A stretch of 32,583 nucleotides of DNA from contig DAOTTZ010000162.1 in assembly GCA_034437535.1 (NCBI GenBank), forward strand, positions 1 to 32,583, written 5' to 3'. This DNA comes from J038 sp034437535 (lineage in GTDB: Bacteria > Chloroflexota > Anaerolineae > Aggregatilineales > Phototrophicaceae). The notes beneath the pieces are model-generated. The model was not told the DNA's origin. It did no database searches and saw only the letters and a program-made list of their open reading frames with translations. Below are positions 21,715 through 30,431 of this stretch, piece by piece. How positions within the stretch are numbered: the stretch's first letter is position 1; each line of letters opens with the position of its first letter. The translations under genes and the position numbers were made by a program.

Positions 21715-22392
21715 ATGGGATTGTTAACAGTAACATTGGCGACGGCAAATGCCGATATTATCTACCTCGGCTTCGTCTTTAGCCTATGGGTGGCGGTGAC
21801 GGCGGCTTATGTCCCCGGCACCGGTGTGATCGAAGTTGTGTCGTTGGTTGGCTTTGGCATGGTCATCGCGGTGTTGACGCAACTGCCGACGAATTGGTTC
21901 TCGGTGATGCTGATTGCGATTGGTGGCTCGTTGTTCATGCTGGTGCCTTTCATCCGCAGTCAATATGCCCCCTTCGCATTGGTGGGGCTGGCCTTGCAGG
22001 GGTTAGGCGGCGCGTTCTTGTTCTCAGAGCAGTTGAGCGTCTCGCCGTTGATCCTCGGTATCTCATTGATCTTACCGGCGGCTTATCATCAACTGGTGCT
22101 GATGCCCATGCTCCGCAATGCCCGGCAACGCCCGGTGGAAGACCGTGACACGCGGTTGATCGGGCAGGTCGGTCGCGTCACCCGGACGCTGGATCCGTTT
22201 GGCACTGTTCACGTCAGTAGCGAAAGCTGGACGGCCAGTGCGGAAGATCAAGAGACCGTGATCGAAAAAGGTACACGGGTGGTCGTCGTCGGGCGGGAAA
22301 GCCTGCGCCTGATTGTCGAACCACTGAAGCGCAAGAATGAAGACCCAGAACCACCACAAGAAGTTCAAATGACAGAGGGGAGTACACCATAA
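21715..22392 (+). CDS. NfeD-family membrane protein (short form)
   Basis: The protein has 225 residues. About four or five hydrophobic helices span residues 5-130, followed by a cytosolic or extracytosolic OB-fold domain (LIGQVGRVTRTLDPFGTVHV, EDQETVIEKGTRVVVVGRE). This is the NfeD C-terminal half; the N-terminal ClpP-like serine protease of long NfeD proteins is missing. NfeD proteins partner with stomatin/SPFH proteins in membrane microdomains. It begins the operon: its stop TAA directly abuts the next ATG (22393). A purine-rich AAGGAG lies 12 bases before its ATG, a rather long spacing. Confidence 0.85.
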   Translation: MGLLTVTLATANADIIYLGFVFSLWVAVTAAYVPGTGVIEVVSLVGFGMVIAVLTQLPTNWFSVMLIAIGGSLFMLVPFIRSQYAPFALVGLALQGLGGAFLFSEQLSVSPLILGISLILPAAYHQLVLMPMLRNARQRPVEDRDTRLIGQVGRVTRTLDPFGTVHVSSESWTASAEDQETVIEKGTRVVVVGRESLRLIVEPLKRKNEDPEPPQEVQMTEGSTP

Positions 22393-23322
22393 ATGGAAGG
22401 TAGTGCAATTCTTATCGGCATTGTCCTTGTCGTCATCGTCGTCTACATGCTGGCGAATATCATCCGCATCGTGCCGGAATACCAACGGCTCGTCATCCTG
22501 GCGTTAGGTCGTTATGCTGGCACACGCGGGCCGGGTATCGTGATCGTCATTCCATTCCTGGAACGCGCCATCACGGTAGATATTCGCGAACGCTTTCTCG
22601 ATATTCCATCGCAGACGGCCATCACCCAGGATAACGCCCCCATCGCCATCGACTTTCTGGTTTATTACCGCGTGACTGATCCTAAAAAGTCGGTGCTGGA
22701 AGTCGATAACGTGGTGAGCGCGGCCATCAACATCGCCACCACCACGCTACGCGCCGTCATCGGTGACATCGACCTGGACTCGGTGTTGAGCAAGCGCGAC
22801 CAGATCAACGAGATCTTGCGCGTCAAGCTCGACGAGATCACCGAACGCTGGGGTTTGAAGGTCACCAGTGTTGAAATCCGTGAGGTTGAGCCGCCGCGTG
22901 AGGTGCAGGAGGCCATGAACCGCCAGATGACCGCCGAGCGTGAACGCCGCGCCCAGGTCACCCGCGCCAGTGGTGAGCGCGAAGCCGCCGTCACCATCGC
23001 GGAAGGCCAGCGCGAAGCCGCCGTCCTCAAGGCCCAGGGTGAAAAAGAAAGTGCCATCCTCAAGGCCGAAGGCGAACGCCAGGCTCAATTGCTCCGTGCC
23101 CAGGGGTACAGCAAGGCGTTGGAGGCCATCTACCAGGAGGCCAAAGACATCGACGACAAGACCATGCTCTTGCAATATCTGGAAGCTCTCAAGGATGTGG
23201 GCAGTAGTCCATCCACCAAGTTTATCTTCCCGATGGAAGTCACCGGCTTGATGAGCCAGCTCACCGACCGGCTGGGCAACCGGCTGGACACCGGCACACC
23301 GTCCAAAAACGACGATAAGTAA
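22393..23322 (+). CDS. SPFH/stomatin-like (slipin) membrane scaffold protein
   Basis: The protein has 309 residues. A single N-terminal helix (ILIGIVLVVIVVYMLANII) is followed by the Band-7/SPFH domain (VPEYQRLVILALGRYAGTRG, DIRERFLDIPSQ, VYYRVTDP, VSAAINIATTTLRAVIG). A coiled coil (about 185-250) has repeats of A-E-G-x-R/K type that drive oligomerisation. It resembles bacterial slipins paired with NfeD, which organise membrane microdomains or quality control. Start and upstream stop are contiguous, indicating coupled translation. It ends at the terminator at 23330. Confidence 0.92.
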   Translation: MEGSAILIGIVLVVIVVYMLANIIRIVPEYQRLVILALGRYAGTRGPGIVIVIPFLERAITVDIRERFLDIPSQTAITQDNAPIAIDFLVYYRVTDPKKSVLEVDNVVSAAINIATTTLRAVIGDIDLDSVLSKRDQINEILRVKLDEITERWGLKVTSVEIREVEPPREVQEAMNRQMTAERERRAQVTRASGEREAAVTIAEGQREAAVLKAQGEKESAILKAEGERQAQLLRAQGYSKALEAIYQEAKDIDDKTMLLQYLEALKDVGSSPSTKFIFPMEVTGLMSQLTDRLGNRLDTGTPSKNDDK

Positions 23323-23329
23323 GTCATCG

Positions 23330-23355
23330 GCCCACCGTAACTGGTGGGCTTTTTT
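23330..23355 (+). terminator. Rho-independent terminator of the NfeD-stomatin operon
   Basis: GCCCACC (23330-23336) pairs perfectly with GGTGGGC (23343-23349), loop 6, then TTTTTT. On the opposite strand the same hairpin follows the regulator gene ending at 23369 but without a T run. Confidence 0.9.
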
Positions 23356-23368
23356 ATTCTGCTGGCCG

Positions 23369-26300
23369 TTAAACGCGGCTCCCGCGTGTGTTGACCGCAA
23401 TGCCCGCTTGTCGCAACGCGCTTAAATCCCGCTTGATGGTCACCGCGCTGGTCTCCAACACTGCCGCTAATTCTTCGACGGTCGGCACCCCGCCTTGAGC
23501 TTCCGTCTGTTGCAGGAGTCGCGTCAGCCGGTGCTGGCGGCGTTCCTTCTTCCCGCTGATCGTCTCGTCCTCCGCCTCGTAGATCGTCCAGCGTACCGTC
23601 ACCTGTTGATCGGGTGTCAGATCCCCCCGTACCGGCGCAGAGATCCGCGCCAATTGCATCTCACGGATGACCGGCTGAAATGCCTCATACGTCGTCTGGA
23701 TGGCGCGGTGCAGGGGTACATTCGCCAGGCTGACGGCCTGTTGCGCCGGTGAGAGGTCGTCCAGGTAGGCCAGGAGTCGCTCATAAGCCGCTTCGATGGT
23801 CTGCCGGGCGGCCCCTGGTTGCCCCGCCGCCATCAGCACTTGCGCGTGCCAGTAATCCAGGTAGAAGCCGAGGGCTTGTTCTTCGCTCTGGGCTTCCAGC
23901 GCGGCCTGGCTGTAATGCAGGCCGTCTTCCACCCGGCCACACCATGCCAGGGCCGTCCCATACACGCCCATCAAGAAGGCTGGCGGAACGTCCAGATGGA
24001 TGAACGGCTCTGCGACTGCGACGGCTCGTTCCGGCTGGCCGTCAAATAGCGCGATCATGGCCTGCCGGCGGGCGTTTTCCACCTGTAAAAACTCGATGCC
24101 GGTCTCCGCGATGATGGCCCCGGCATCGGCTAGCTGGCGTTGCGCCCTGGCATACTCCCCCCGGAGTGCATCGACCAACCCGCTGACTTCCACCAGAATA
24201 TAGAGCAACATGCGGTCTTCGGTGTTCCCGGCGTAACGTCGCGCCATCGTCAGGTGATGGTCGGCGGCGTCTACATCACCGAAGATCTGGCATTGCACGA
24301 GGGCGCAATTGCCATGCACCTGGACGGCCCGGCGCGGCTCGTTGATCTCCTCGAAGATCTGGGCGGTATGGGCATAAATCCGTATCATCTCGTTATGCTG
24401 GCCGATGCGGGCCAGTTCGGTGGCGTAATTGGCCCACCCCACCGCCGCCAGACTGCGATCCCCGATGGATTCGGCCAGTTGAGCCGCCGCCAGATACGTC
24501 TCCCGTGCCGCTTTGAGGTCGTCCTTTTCGCTGTACATATTCGCCAGCGTGAGCCGGGCGTGGGCCGTGCTCCGTAAGTCGTTGATCGCTTCTAGCCGGG
24601 GGATGATCGTGTTGAGAATGTCGATACTGGTCGTGTAGTCGCCGGTTCGCCCGCGTATCTCCACGATGCCGCGCAGGGTTTGCAGGCTCTTTACTTCGTC
24701 ACCGATTGCTTGATAATGGGCATGGGCCGCCTCATACCGGGCCAGCGCGTCCTCATAATCTCCGCTGTCGAAATATCCATGCGCGTAGGTATGATCCAGA
24801 TGTGCCCGGAGGTCGGGCGCGTCCAGGTCTTTGAGCAGGGCTTCCGCCCGGCGGAGCAAGTCAAAGCCGGCCTCCGCCTGACCTTTGGTGAAGTACACGT
24901 CACACAATTCAAGCATCGCGCTGACCTGAGTCGTCGCATCCGGTGCCCGGTCGATCATCTGCTGAATGGTGGCGATCTGCCGTTCGGTATGTCCCAGTCG
25001 CTTGTGGGCTTGCGCCCGCAGGCTCAGTAAATCATAGGGCAGGCCGGTCTCGCTCGTTTCCAGCCGGGTCAGGTATTCCAGCACAGTATGCGGCGCGTGA
25101 TTTTGCATCGCCCGGTGGGCGGCTTGCGCGTAATACGGTTCGGCCTGGGCGGGCAGGCCGGCTTGATCGTAATGATAGGCCAGCGCGTCGGGTGCATCCC
25201 GGTCAAATGCAGATGCGATCACGCGGTGTCGTTCGCGCCGCGCCGCCGGGTCGATCTGCCTATAGACGGCATCCCGCACCGTGTCGTGCGAAAATTGATA
25301 GGCATCGGGCGTCTCGATCAAAAATTGACGGCTGACGAGTGTGCCGATGGCACGGAGGGTGGCGCGGATCTCTAACGGGTTCGCCGCTTGAAGCAGGTTG
25401 AAGTCTACCGTCTTGCCGATGATGGCGGCGGTTTGGAGCGTGGTCTGCGCTTCTGGTTCCAGTCGTTCCAACCGCCGCGTGATGAGGTCGGTGTTGCCAC
25501 CCGGCACGGTCAGCCCGTCGTACCCGCTGGCATCGAACGGTGTCTGCCAGTCGCCGTCTGCCGTCCGGGTGAGCGTGCCCTCATCATGGAGCAGGCGCAG
25601 GCTTTCCAGCAATAACAGCGGGTTGCCGCCGGTTTGTTGGTGCAGGCGTGTGCTAAAGTGCGGCGCAGGCCGGGCCAGCCCCAGCCCGCGTGTGATGAAG
25701 CGCGTCACCGCGTCGGCGGTCAGCGGTGGCACCGTCAGCCGGTCGCGCACCCCGGCCAGATCCAGGGCTTGCAGGCCCTGCCACGCGGCGGGTTCGGCGC
25801 GGGCGTCGGCCTCCCGGTAACTAAGGATGATCAAAACCCGGCTGTTGAGCGTGCGCCGTGCCAGATACGCCAGCAGGTCGAAGGTCGCTTCATCCCCCCA
25901 GTGTAAGTCCTCCAGGATGAGCACGACCGGCGTAAGTTCACCCAATGCCAGCGTGAGCCGGGCCAGGGCTTCCAGCAGGCGCAAGCCCGCCGCGTCATCC
26001 GGCAGGTCGGGCGGGCCGGGTAGATCGGGCAGGCCCGGCAACAGATCCGCCGCGATTGCCAGCCACAACGGATCCAGCAGGGCGGCCAACTGACGCGCCC
26101 GTAACGGTGTCAGGGTATCGTTCAGCGCGTCGCAGACCGGGCTATACGGGATGTGGGCGGCGTGATCTTGCGCGTTGCCCCAGCCGACGGTGGCCCCGCG
26201 CCAGGCCGCATCCGCCGCGACTTCGGTTAATAAGCGGCTCTTGCCGACACCGGGTTCCCCGGCCACCAGCACGACTCCGCCGTCGTTGGCGGTCGCCGCG

Positions 26301-27172
26301 TTGATGTGACTCACCAATCGTGTCCGTTCGGTCTGCCGTCCTACCAGCGGCATGATGCCCTTTGGGTTGAGCGCAATCGGTTGGGCGCGGGGTGCGGGCA
26401 CAAATGCCGGGCGGTCGGGGCGTCGCTCCGCTAATGTGGTGATGATCTGCACGGTTTCCGCGTCAGGATCGACCGCCAGTTCGTCTTGCAGGATGGCCCG
26501 GCACGTCTCGAACTGTGCCAGGGCCGCTTCCGGGCGATCCAGCGCGACATACAACCGCATGACTTCCCGGTGGGCCGCCTCCCACAGTGGATCAACATGT
26601 GTGAGCTTGAGCGCGTAATTCAGCGCGGCCTCTAACCGTCCGTTGGCCTTTTCCCACCCGCTTAATCGTTGCAGAGCTTGCAGATATTGTTCGCGCCGGG
26701 CTTCACGGGGTGGGATCACCCAATCGTCATAAAATTCCGCCAGCAGATCGCCGTTGTAATCGGCCAGCACATCCGCCAATTGTGCGGCCTGGTCGCCGGT
26801 CAGATGCTCTGCATGGAGGGCGTGCAGGGCGGCGTCGAAGTCGGCCACGTCAGAGCCAACCGCCCCCGGTAAAAACTGGATGCGCTCGGTTTCCGCGTCG
26901 ATCAAGTCAGCCGGCAGGGTGCGCCGCACATCCCATAGGGCCTGGCTCAAGATCCGCCGCGCCTTGTCTTCTGGCAGGTCAGGGGCCAGCAGATAGGCCA
27001 ACTGAGAGCGGGTGTGCGGCTCGGTATGATGCAGGAGTAAATAGGCCAGCAGGGTGCGGGATGGTGTCAGCGTTGGTAGATCCAGGGCTTTGCCATCTGC
27101 CCCGGCCAGGCGCAACGTGCCGAACAAATACGCCCGAATGCTTGGGCCGGCTTTCTGGTCGTCAAACCTCAT
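23369..27172 (-). CDS. BTAD/AAA/TPR transcriptional regulator with C-terminal HTH
   Basis: The protein has 1267 residues. An OmpR-like DNA-binding domain (about 12-105: LFGTLRLA, TRSQLAYLLAPD, LSQALWDVRRTL) precedes a BTAD domain (about 110-250). A STAND/AAA-type ATPase follows: Walker A GEPGVGKS (305-312) and Walker B VVLILEDLHW (416-425). The rest is mostly TPR-type helical repeats, the usual ligand- or partner-sensing part. The last 65 residues add a DeoR-like winged helix (PTVEELAAVLETSAVTIKRDL), so this protein has two DNA-binding ends. It would be ATP-switched. Effector and targets are unknown. It is divergent from the DUF1269 gene, with a 111-base shared upstream region. Confidence 0.88.
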   Translation of the reverse strand: MRFDDQKAGPSIRAYLFGTLRLAGADGKALDLPTLTPSRTLLAYLLLHHTEPHTRSQLAYLLAPDLPEDKARRILSQALWDVRRTLPADLIDAETERIQFLPGAVGSDVADFDAALHALHAEHLTGDQAAQLADVLADYNGDLLAEFYDDWVIPPREARREQYLQALQRLSGWEKANGRLEAALNYALKLTHVDPLWEAAHREVMRLYVALDRPEAALAQFETCRAILQDELAVDPDAETVQIITTLAERRPDRPAFVPAPRAQPIALNPKGIMPLVGRQTERTRLVSHINAATANDGGVVLVAGEPGVGKSRLLTEVAADAAWRGATVGWGNAQDHAAHIPYSPVCDALNDTLTPLRARQLAALLDPLWLAIAADLLPGLPDLPGPPDLPDDAAGLRLLEALARLTLALGELTPVVLILEDLHWGDEATFDLLAYLARRTLNSRVLIILSYREADARAEPAAWQGLQALDLAGVRDRLTVPPLTADAVTRFITRGLGLARPAPHFSTRLHQQTGGNPLLLLESLRLLHDEGTLTRTADGDWQTPFDASGYDGLTVPGGNTDLITRRLERLEPEAQTTLQTAAIIGKTVDFNLLQAANPLEIRATLRAIGTLVSRQFLIETPDAYQFSHDTVRDAVYRQIDPAARRERHRVIASAFDRDAPDALAYHYDQAGLPAQAEPYYAQAAHRAMQNHAPHTVLEYLTRLETSETGLPYDLLSLRAQAHKRLGHTERQIATIQQMIDRAPDATTQVSAMLELCDVYFTKGQAEAGFDLLRRAEALLKDLDAPDLRAHLDHTYAHGYFDSGDYEDALARYEAAHAHYQAIGDEVKSLQTLRGIVEIRGRTGDYTTSIDILNTIIPRLEAINDLRSTAHARLTLANMYSEKDDLKAARETYLAAAQLAESIGDRSLAAVGWANYATELARIGQHNEMIRIYAHTAQIFEEINEPRRAVQVHGNCALVQCQIFGDVDAADHHLTMARRYAGNTEDRMLLYILVEVSGLVDALRGEYARAQRQLADAGAIIAETGIEFLQVENARRQAMIALFDGQPERAVAVAEPFIHLDVPPAFLMGVYGTALAWCGRVEDGLHYSQAALEAQSEEQALGFYLDYWHAQVLMAAGQPGAARQTIEAAYERLLAYLDDLSPAQQAVSLANVPLHRAIQTTYEAFQPVIREMQLARISAPVRGDLTPDQQVTVRWTIYEAEDETISGKKERRQHRLTRLLQQTEAQGGVPTVEELAAVLETSAVTIKRDLSALRQAGIAVNTRGSRV

Positions 27173-27202
27173 ACATCATCTCATCAATCACATGGAATTA
27201 TG

Positions 27203-27220
27203 TATAGTATACTACGATAC
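27203..27220. promoter_or_regulatory. Palindrome in the divergent regulator/DUF1269 promoter region
   Basis: A perfect 10-bp palindrome, TAGTATACTA (27205-27214), lies between the divergent genes starting at 27172 and 27284, within TATAGTA-TACTA-CGATA. A similar TATAGTA-CGATA run occurs in the promoter at 27860-27871. No clear -35 could be assigned for either gene. It may be an operator and -10 region. Confidence 0.35.
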
Positions 27221-27283
27221 AAAGGGTCAGGCGGCAAATTCTGGCCTGTAGGATCAATACGAGAGGAAAGGGTACAACTATCA

Positions 27284-27802
27284 ATGAAAGACACACTTGA
27301 GATGATCGTTGCGGTTTACGTCAACGCGATGGAAGCTGACCAACAGTATAAAACCCTCCGGGCCGCCCACTTGCGTGGTGATCTGCATGTCATCGACGCG
27401 GCGGTATTGGTCAAGGATAAGGACGGCAACACCCGCATTGAGGAAGAAGACGATCTCGAAGTTGGCGAAGGCACCCGCCTGGGGGCCATCATCGGCGGTA
27501 TCGTCGGTCTGGCCTTCGGGAGCCTGGGCGGGCCGTTGGGCGCGGCCATCGGTGGCTCGGTCGGCATGGCCGCGGGGGGAGCCACCGGCGGCGCGACGGC
27601 AGGGGCTTATGATGCCGGGGTTGATAACCAGCACTTCAAGCGCATCTTGCAAGCCATGACTCCTAGTAGCTCTGCATTGGTGCTCGTGGCAGAGCCGAAA
27701 TACCGTAAAAAGCTCATCAAATCGATCAACATGCCCCAGGCCACCCTCAAGCGGTACGCGCTGGATGTTGCCATCTCGGAAGAAATCATTGAGGAAGACT
27801 AA
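27284..27802 (+). CDS. DUF1269-family membrane-associated protein
   Basis: From the ATG at 27284 the protein has 172 residues. The centre is a long Gly/Ala stretch (about 60-108: GAIIGGIVGLAFGSLGGPLG, AAIGGSVGMAAGG) of the kind that inserts into or spans the membrane as a glycine-zipper. Flanking regions are charged and cytoplasmic-looking. This fits the DUF1269 family, whose function is unknown and which is often linked to stress responses. AGAGGAAAGG lies 12-15 bases before the ATG, a loose ribosome site. It lies divergently from the large regulator, which could control it. Confidence 0.78.
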   Translation: MKDTLEMIVAVYVNAMEADQQYKTLRAAHLRGDLHVIDAAVLVKDKDGNTRIEEEDDLEVGEGTRLGAIIGGIVGLAFGSLGGPLGAAIGGSVGMAAGGATGGATAGAYDAGVDNQHFKRILQAMTPSSSALVLVAEPKYRKKLIKSINMPQATLKRYALDVAISEEIIEED

Positions 27803-27836
27803 TGACAGCCCAATGTGAGCAAATGTAAACAATTTA

Positions 27837-27865
27837 TTGGCACGGTGTAAACGATGTGCTATAGT
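27837..27865 (+). promoter_or_regulatory. Promoter of the 27898 beta-helix gene
   Basis: TTGGCA (27837-27842), a 17-base spacer and TATAGT (27860-27865), with TGTGC directly before the -10 (extended -10). The transcript should begin near 27872, about 26 bases before the GTG start. Confidence 0.7.
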
Positions 27866-27874
27866 ACGATAGCA
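27857..27874. promoter_or_regulatory. Dyad overlapping the -10 (candidate operator)
   Basis: TGCTAT (27857-27862) and ATAGCA (27869-27874) form a perfect inverted repeat around agtacg. It covers the -10 and the expected start site, the position for a repressor. The binding protein is unknown. Confidence 0.45.
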
Positions 27875-27897
27875 TAAGTATACGGGAGAAGTTCACC

Positions 27898-30351
27898 GTG
27901 CCGACATTTCGCCCTTTTCGTGAGTTAAAAACTGCCTCACCCCGTTGGAGTCCATTGGCTCCGGTAGGTGGTTTGCGATTAAAGACAGTCGGCACGCGCA
28001 CGGTGACGCTCAACCCCACACCTGTCACATCCCCCACCCCACAACCATTCGATTTCCTGGGATATAGCCTGCATCACACGCGCAACCAGTGGCTTAAGAC
28101 GTTGGCCCAGGGCGTAGGCCGTGTGTTCCGGCGGTTATTCGGCGGATACCGGCGGCGGTTAGCCGTCACCGGGGCGGCGGTCGCGCTGGCTGGTGGTATG
28201 TGGTGGTCTCCGGTCGCCGCGCAGGGTGATGCTGTGGTGGTCGATGATCCACGCGGGGCGCAAATCGCGGATAACGGCCTGTGTTCCCTGACCGAAGCCG
28301 CTATCACCGTGCAGACCGGCGAGGCGATCTACCAGAGTGCGGGCGAGTGCCAGCCCACCAGCCAGACCATCCGCCTGACGAGTGATGTGGTGCTGGCGGA
28401 CGATTACGACGGTTATGACAGCGCGTTTTTGGTGATCCAGGCTGATCTCACGCTGGATGGCAACGACCTGTCTATCTTGCAAGAGGACCCGGACACACAA
28501 CGCCGTTTGTTCGAAGTGGAAGCGTCTGCCACCGTGACCTTTACCGACCTCACCTTGCAGGGCGGCTACGCTCATAACGGCGGCGGGGCCATCCGCAACC
28601 GGGGGGATCTCACCCTGGATGACGTGCGCTTTGTCGATAACCGGGCCACTTATGGCGGCGCGGTGATGAACCAGGGCCGGCTGACCGTCAACGATAGCTT
28701 GTTTGACGGCAACCGCACCTGGGGCGATTATTACAGCCCTGGTGGTGCTATCTATAACGGGCTGGATGGGGTGGCTCTGGTTGAAAATACCGAATTCTCC
28801 GATAACCGCACCACCGGGGATGCCAGCCGGGGCGGTGCGATTTACAATACCGGCGAACTTTCCCTGATGGATAGCGACCTGCGCGGCAATTACACCGAAG
28901 GCACGACCAGCGGCGGCGGCGCGATCTTCAATTCTGGCTGGGCTTCCATCAAAGACAATCGCTTTAGCTTCAACCACACTCAGGGACAATCCGCAGAGGG
29001 CGGGGCGGTGCTAAACATGCGCTATGATGCCGCCGCTGTGGGGACGCTGTATGCCGCCGATAACCTGTTCGAGCGCAATTACACCGCCGGGGATTATAGC
29101 GACGGCGGCGCGGTCTACAACGGTGCCTACACCGTGACGCTTGAATCGACCGTCTATGATGCCCGCTGGATCGGTGATGCCAACACCTTTGCCGAAAACG
29201 GCACACGCGGGTATGACGCCGACGGCGGCGCGATCTTCAACGCTGGCGTGCTGGATTCAGTCAACGCGACTTACCGCGATAATTACACCGACCAACCCGG
29301 CACCGCCAGCGATTACGAGACCTACCTGACACAATTCCCCACCGCGCACTACACCCAGTCGGACGAACCGTACAGCCTCAGCACGCAATACAGCGGATAT
29401 AGCGATGGCGGCGCGATCTTCAACCAGGGCAACGCCTTAATCACCGACTCCGTGCTGACCGGCAACCAATCCGGCGGCGGCGGCAACGGTGGCGGCCTTT
29501 ACAACGCCGGGACGCTTACACTCATCAACACCCGGTTGGATCACAATCGGGCGCGGTTTGCCTTCGGCGGTGGTGTCTTTAACAACGGCACGCTCCGCCT
29601 GGCGAACACCCAGGTCTTGCACAATACCGGCAGTCATGGCGGCGGCTTGGTCAACTGGGGGGATGCCACCGTACAGGCCAGCATCATCCGCTGGAATCAG
29701 GCCCGCGCCCGGTCGGCGGCGGGGGGCGGCGTGCTGAATACCGGGTCGCTGATGCTCCACCATGCCGACTTGATCGAAAATCAAGCCAGCGGCCTGAACG
29801 CGGCGGGGGGCGGGTTGTTCAATGCTCAGGGCGATGTCGTCGCTCAGGATAGCACCATCGTGCTGAACACCGCCAGCGATCACGTCAGCGGCTCTGCTGG
29901 TGGCGGGGTCGTCAACGCCGGGGTGATGACCCTGCGCCAGACCACCGTCAGCGGCAACCAGACCACCGGCCCCGGCAGTGGGGTGGGCGGCTTTGTCGAT
30001 GTCGGTGGCGCGGTCGTGTTTGAGGGCGTCACGCTCAACGGTAACACCAGTGCCAACGACGCCGACGATCTTTACATCCTCGGCACGCTAGACATCACCA
30101 ACTCGGTGATCGGCTCACCCCAGAGTGGGACCATTGATTGCTACATCGGTGGTCAGGCCCGGCTGAGTGGGGAGGCGATCACCTGCGCCGCCAGCCAGCC
30201 ACCCGCGCAACATCAAGCCCCCTCCGCACCCGGCCAGCCACTCCAACCGGAAGATCTGGGCGTCACCGAGCTACCCCGCACCGGCGAGAGTCCGGGGCCG
30301 GCGGCCCGTGTGCGGGGCATCCTGCAAGAGACCTTCGGCATTGATGATTAA
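27898..30351 (+). CDS. Beta-helix surface protein with CSLREA-like domain and variant LPRTG tail
   Basis: The protein has 817 residues, starting at GTG (27898) after GGGAGA. Residues 1-88 form an unusual soluble N-terminal extension with an Arg-rich end; a signal-peptide-like hydrophobic stretch (89-107) ends ...PVAA. Next is a CSLREA-type motif (NGLCSLTEAA, C129) and a long right-handed beta-helix with many G-G-A-I/V-x-N rungs (about 200-760). The end is QPEDLGVTELPRTGESPG followed by a polar tail with no hydrophobic segment, a diverged version of the shared tail. It resembles polymorphic surface or adhesin-type proteins. Its promoter shares the extended -10 of the other tail-bearing genes. 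The passenger is probably displayed at the surface. Confidence 0.85.
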   Translation: MPTFRPFRELKTASPRWSPLAPVGGLRLKTVGTRTVTLNPTPVTSPTPQPFDFLGYSLHHTRNQWLKTLAQGVGRVFRRLFGGYRRRLAVTGAAVALAGGMWWSPVAAQGDAVVVDDPRGAQIADNGLCSLTEAAITVQTGEAIYQSAGECQPTSQTIRLTSDVVLADDYDGYDSAFLVIQADLTLDGNDLSILQEDPDTQRRLFEVEASATVTFTDLTLQGGYAHNGGGAIRNRGDLTLDDVRFVDNRATYGGAVMNQGRLTVNDSLFDGNRTWGDYYSPGGAIYNGLDGVALVENTEFSDNRTTGDASRGGAIYNTGELSLMDSDLRGNYTEGTTSGGGAIFNSGWASIKDNRFSFNHTQGQSAEGGAVLNMRYDAAAVGTLYAADNLFERNYTAGDYSDGGAVYNGAYTVTLESTVYDARWIGDANTFAENGTRGYDADGGAIFNAGVLDSVNATYRDNYTDQPGTASDYETYLTQFPTAHYTQSDEPYSLSTQYSGYSDGGAIFNQGNALITDSVLTGNQSGGGGNGGGLYNAGTLTLINTRLDHNRARFAFGGGVFNNGTLRLANTQVLHNTGSHGGGLVNWGDATVQASIIRWNQARARSAAGGGVLNTGSLMLHHADLIENQASGLNAAGGGLFNAQGDVVAQDSTIVLNTASDHVSGSAGGGVVNAGVMTLRQTTVSGNQTTGPGSGVGGFVDVGGAVVFEGVTLNGNTSANDADDLYILGTLDITNSVIGSPQSGTIDCYIGGQARLSGEAITCAASQPPAQHQAPSAPGQPLQPEDLGVTELPRTGESPGPAARVRGILQETFGIDD

Positions 30352-30367
30352 AACTTGTGCATTTGAT

Positions 30368-30395
30368 TTTACTTAATGCGAATATGTGCTAAACT
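30368..30395 (+). promoter_or_regulatory. Candidate promoter of the 30432 gene
   Basis: TTTACT (30368-30373), a 16-base spacer and TAAACT (30390-30395), with TGTGC directly before the -10. The -35 is weak. The extended -10 is the same as at 6762 (minus) and 27860. No terminator was found between the previous gene and this one. Confidence 0.45.
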
Positions 30396-30431
30396 ACCAC
30401 AGTCTTACGTTTACTATGATGAGGGATTGCC

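Noticed and set aside
27841..27900. Inverted pair CACGGTG / CACCGTG around the 27898 promoter and start codon
   Set aside because: The first arm is upstream of the predicted transcript, so no RNA hairpin would form; a 7-bp match over 46 bases is weak as a DNA site.
28159..28989. 276-codon antisense frame in the 27898 gene
   Set aside because: Shadow frame opposite the beta-helix; no initiation signals.
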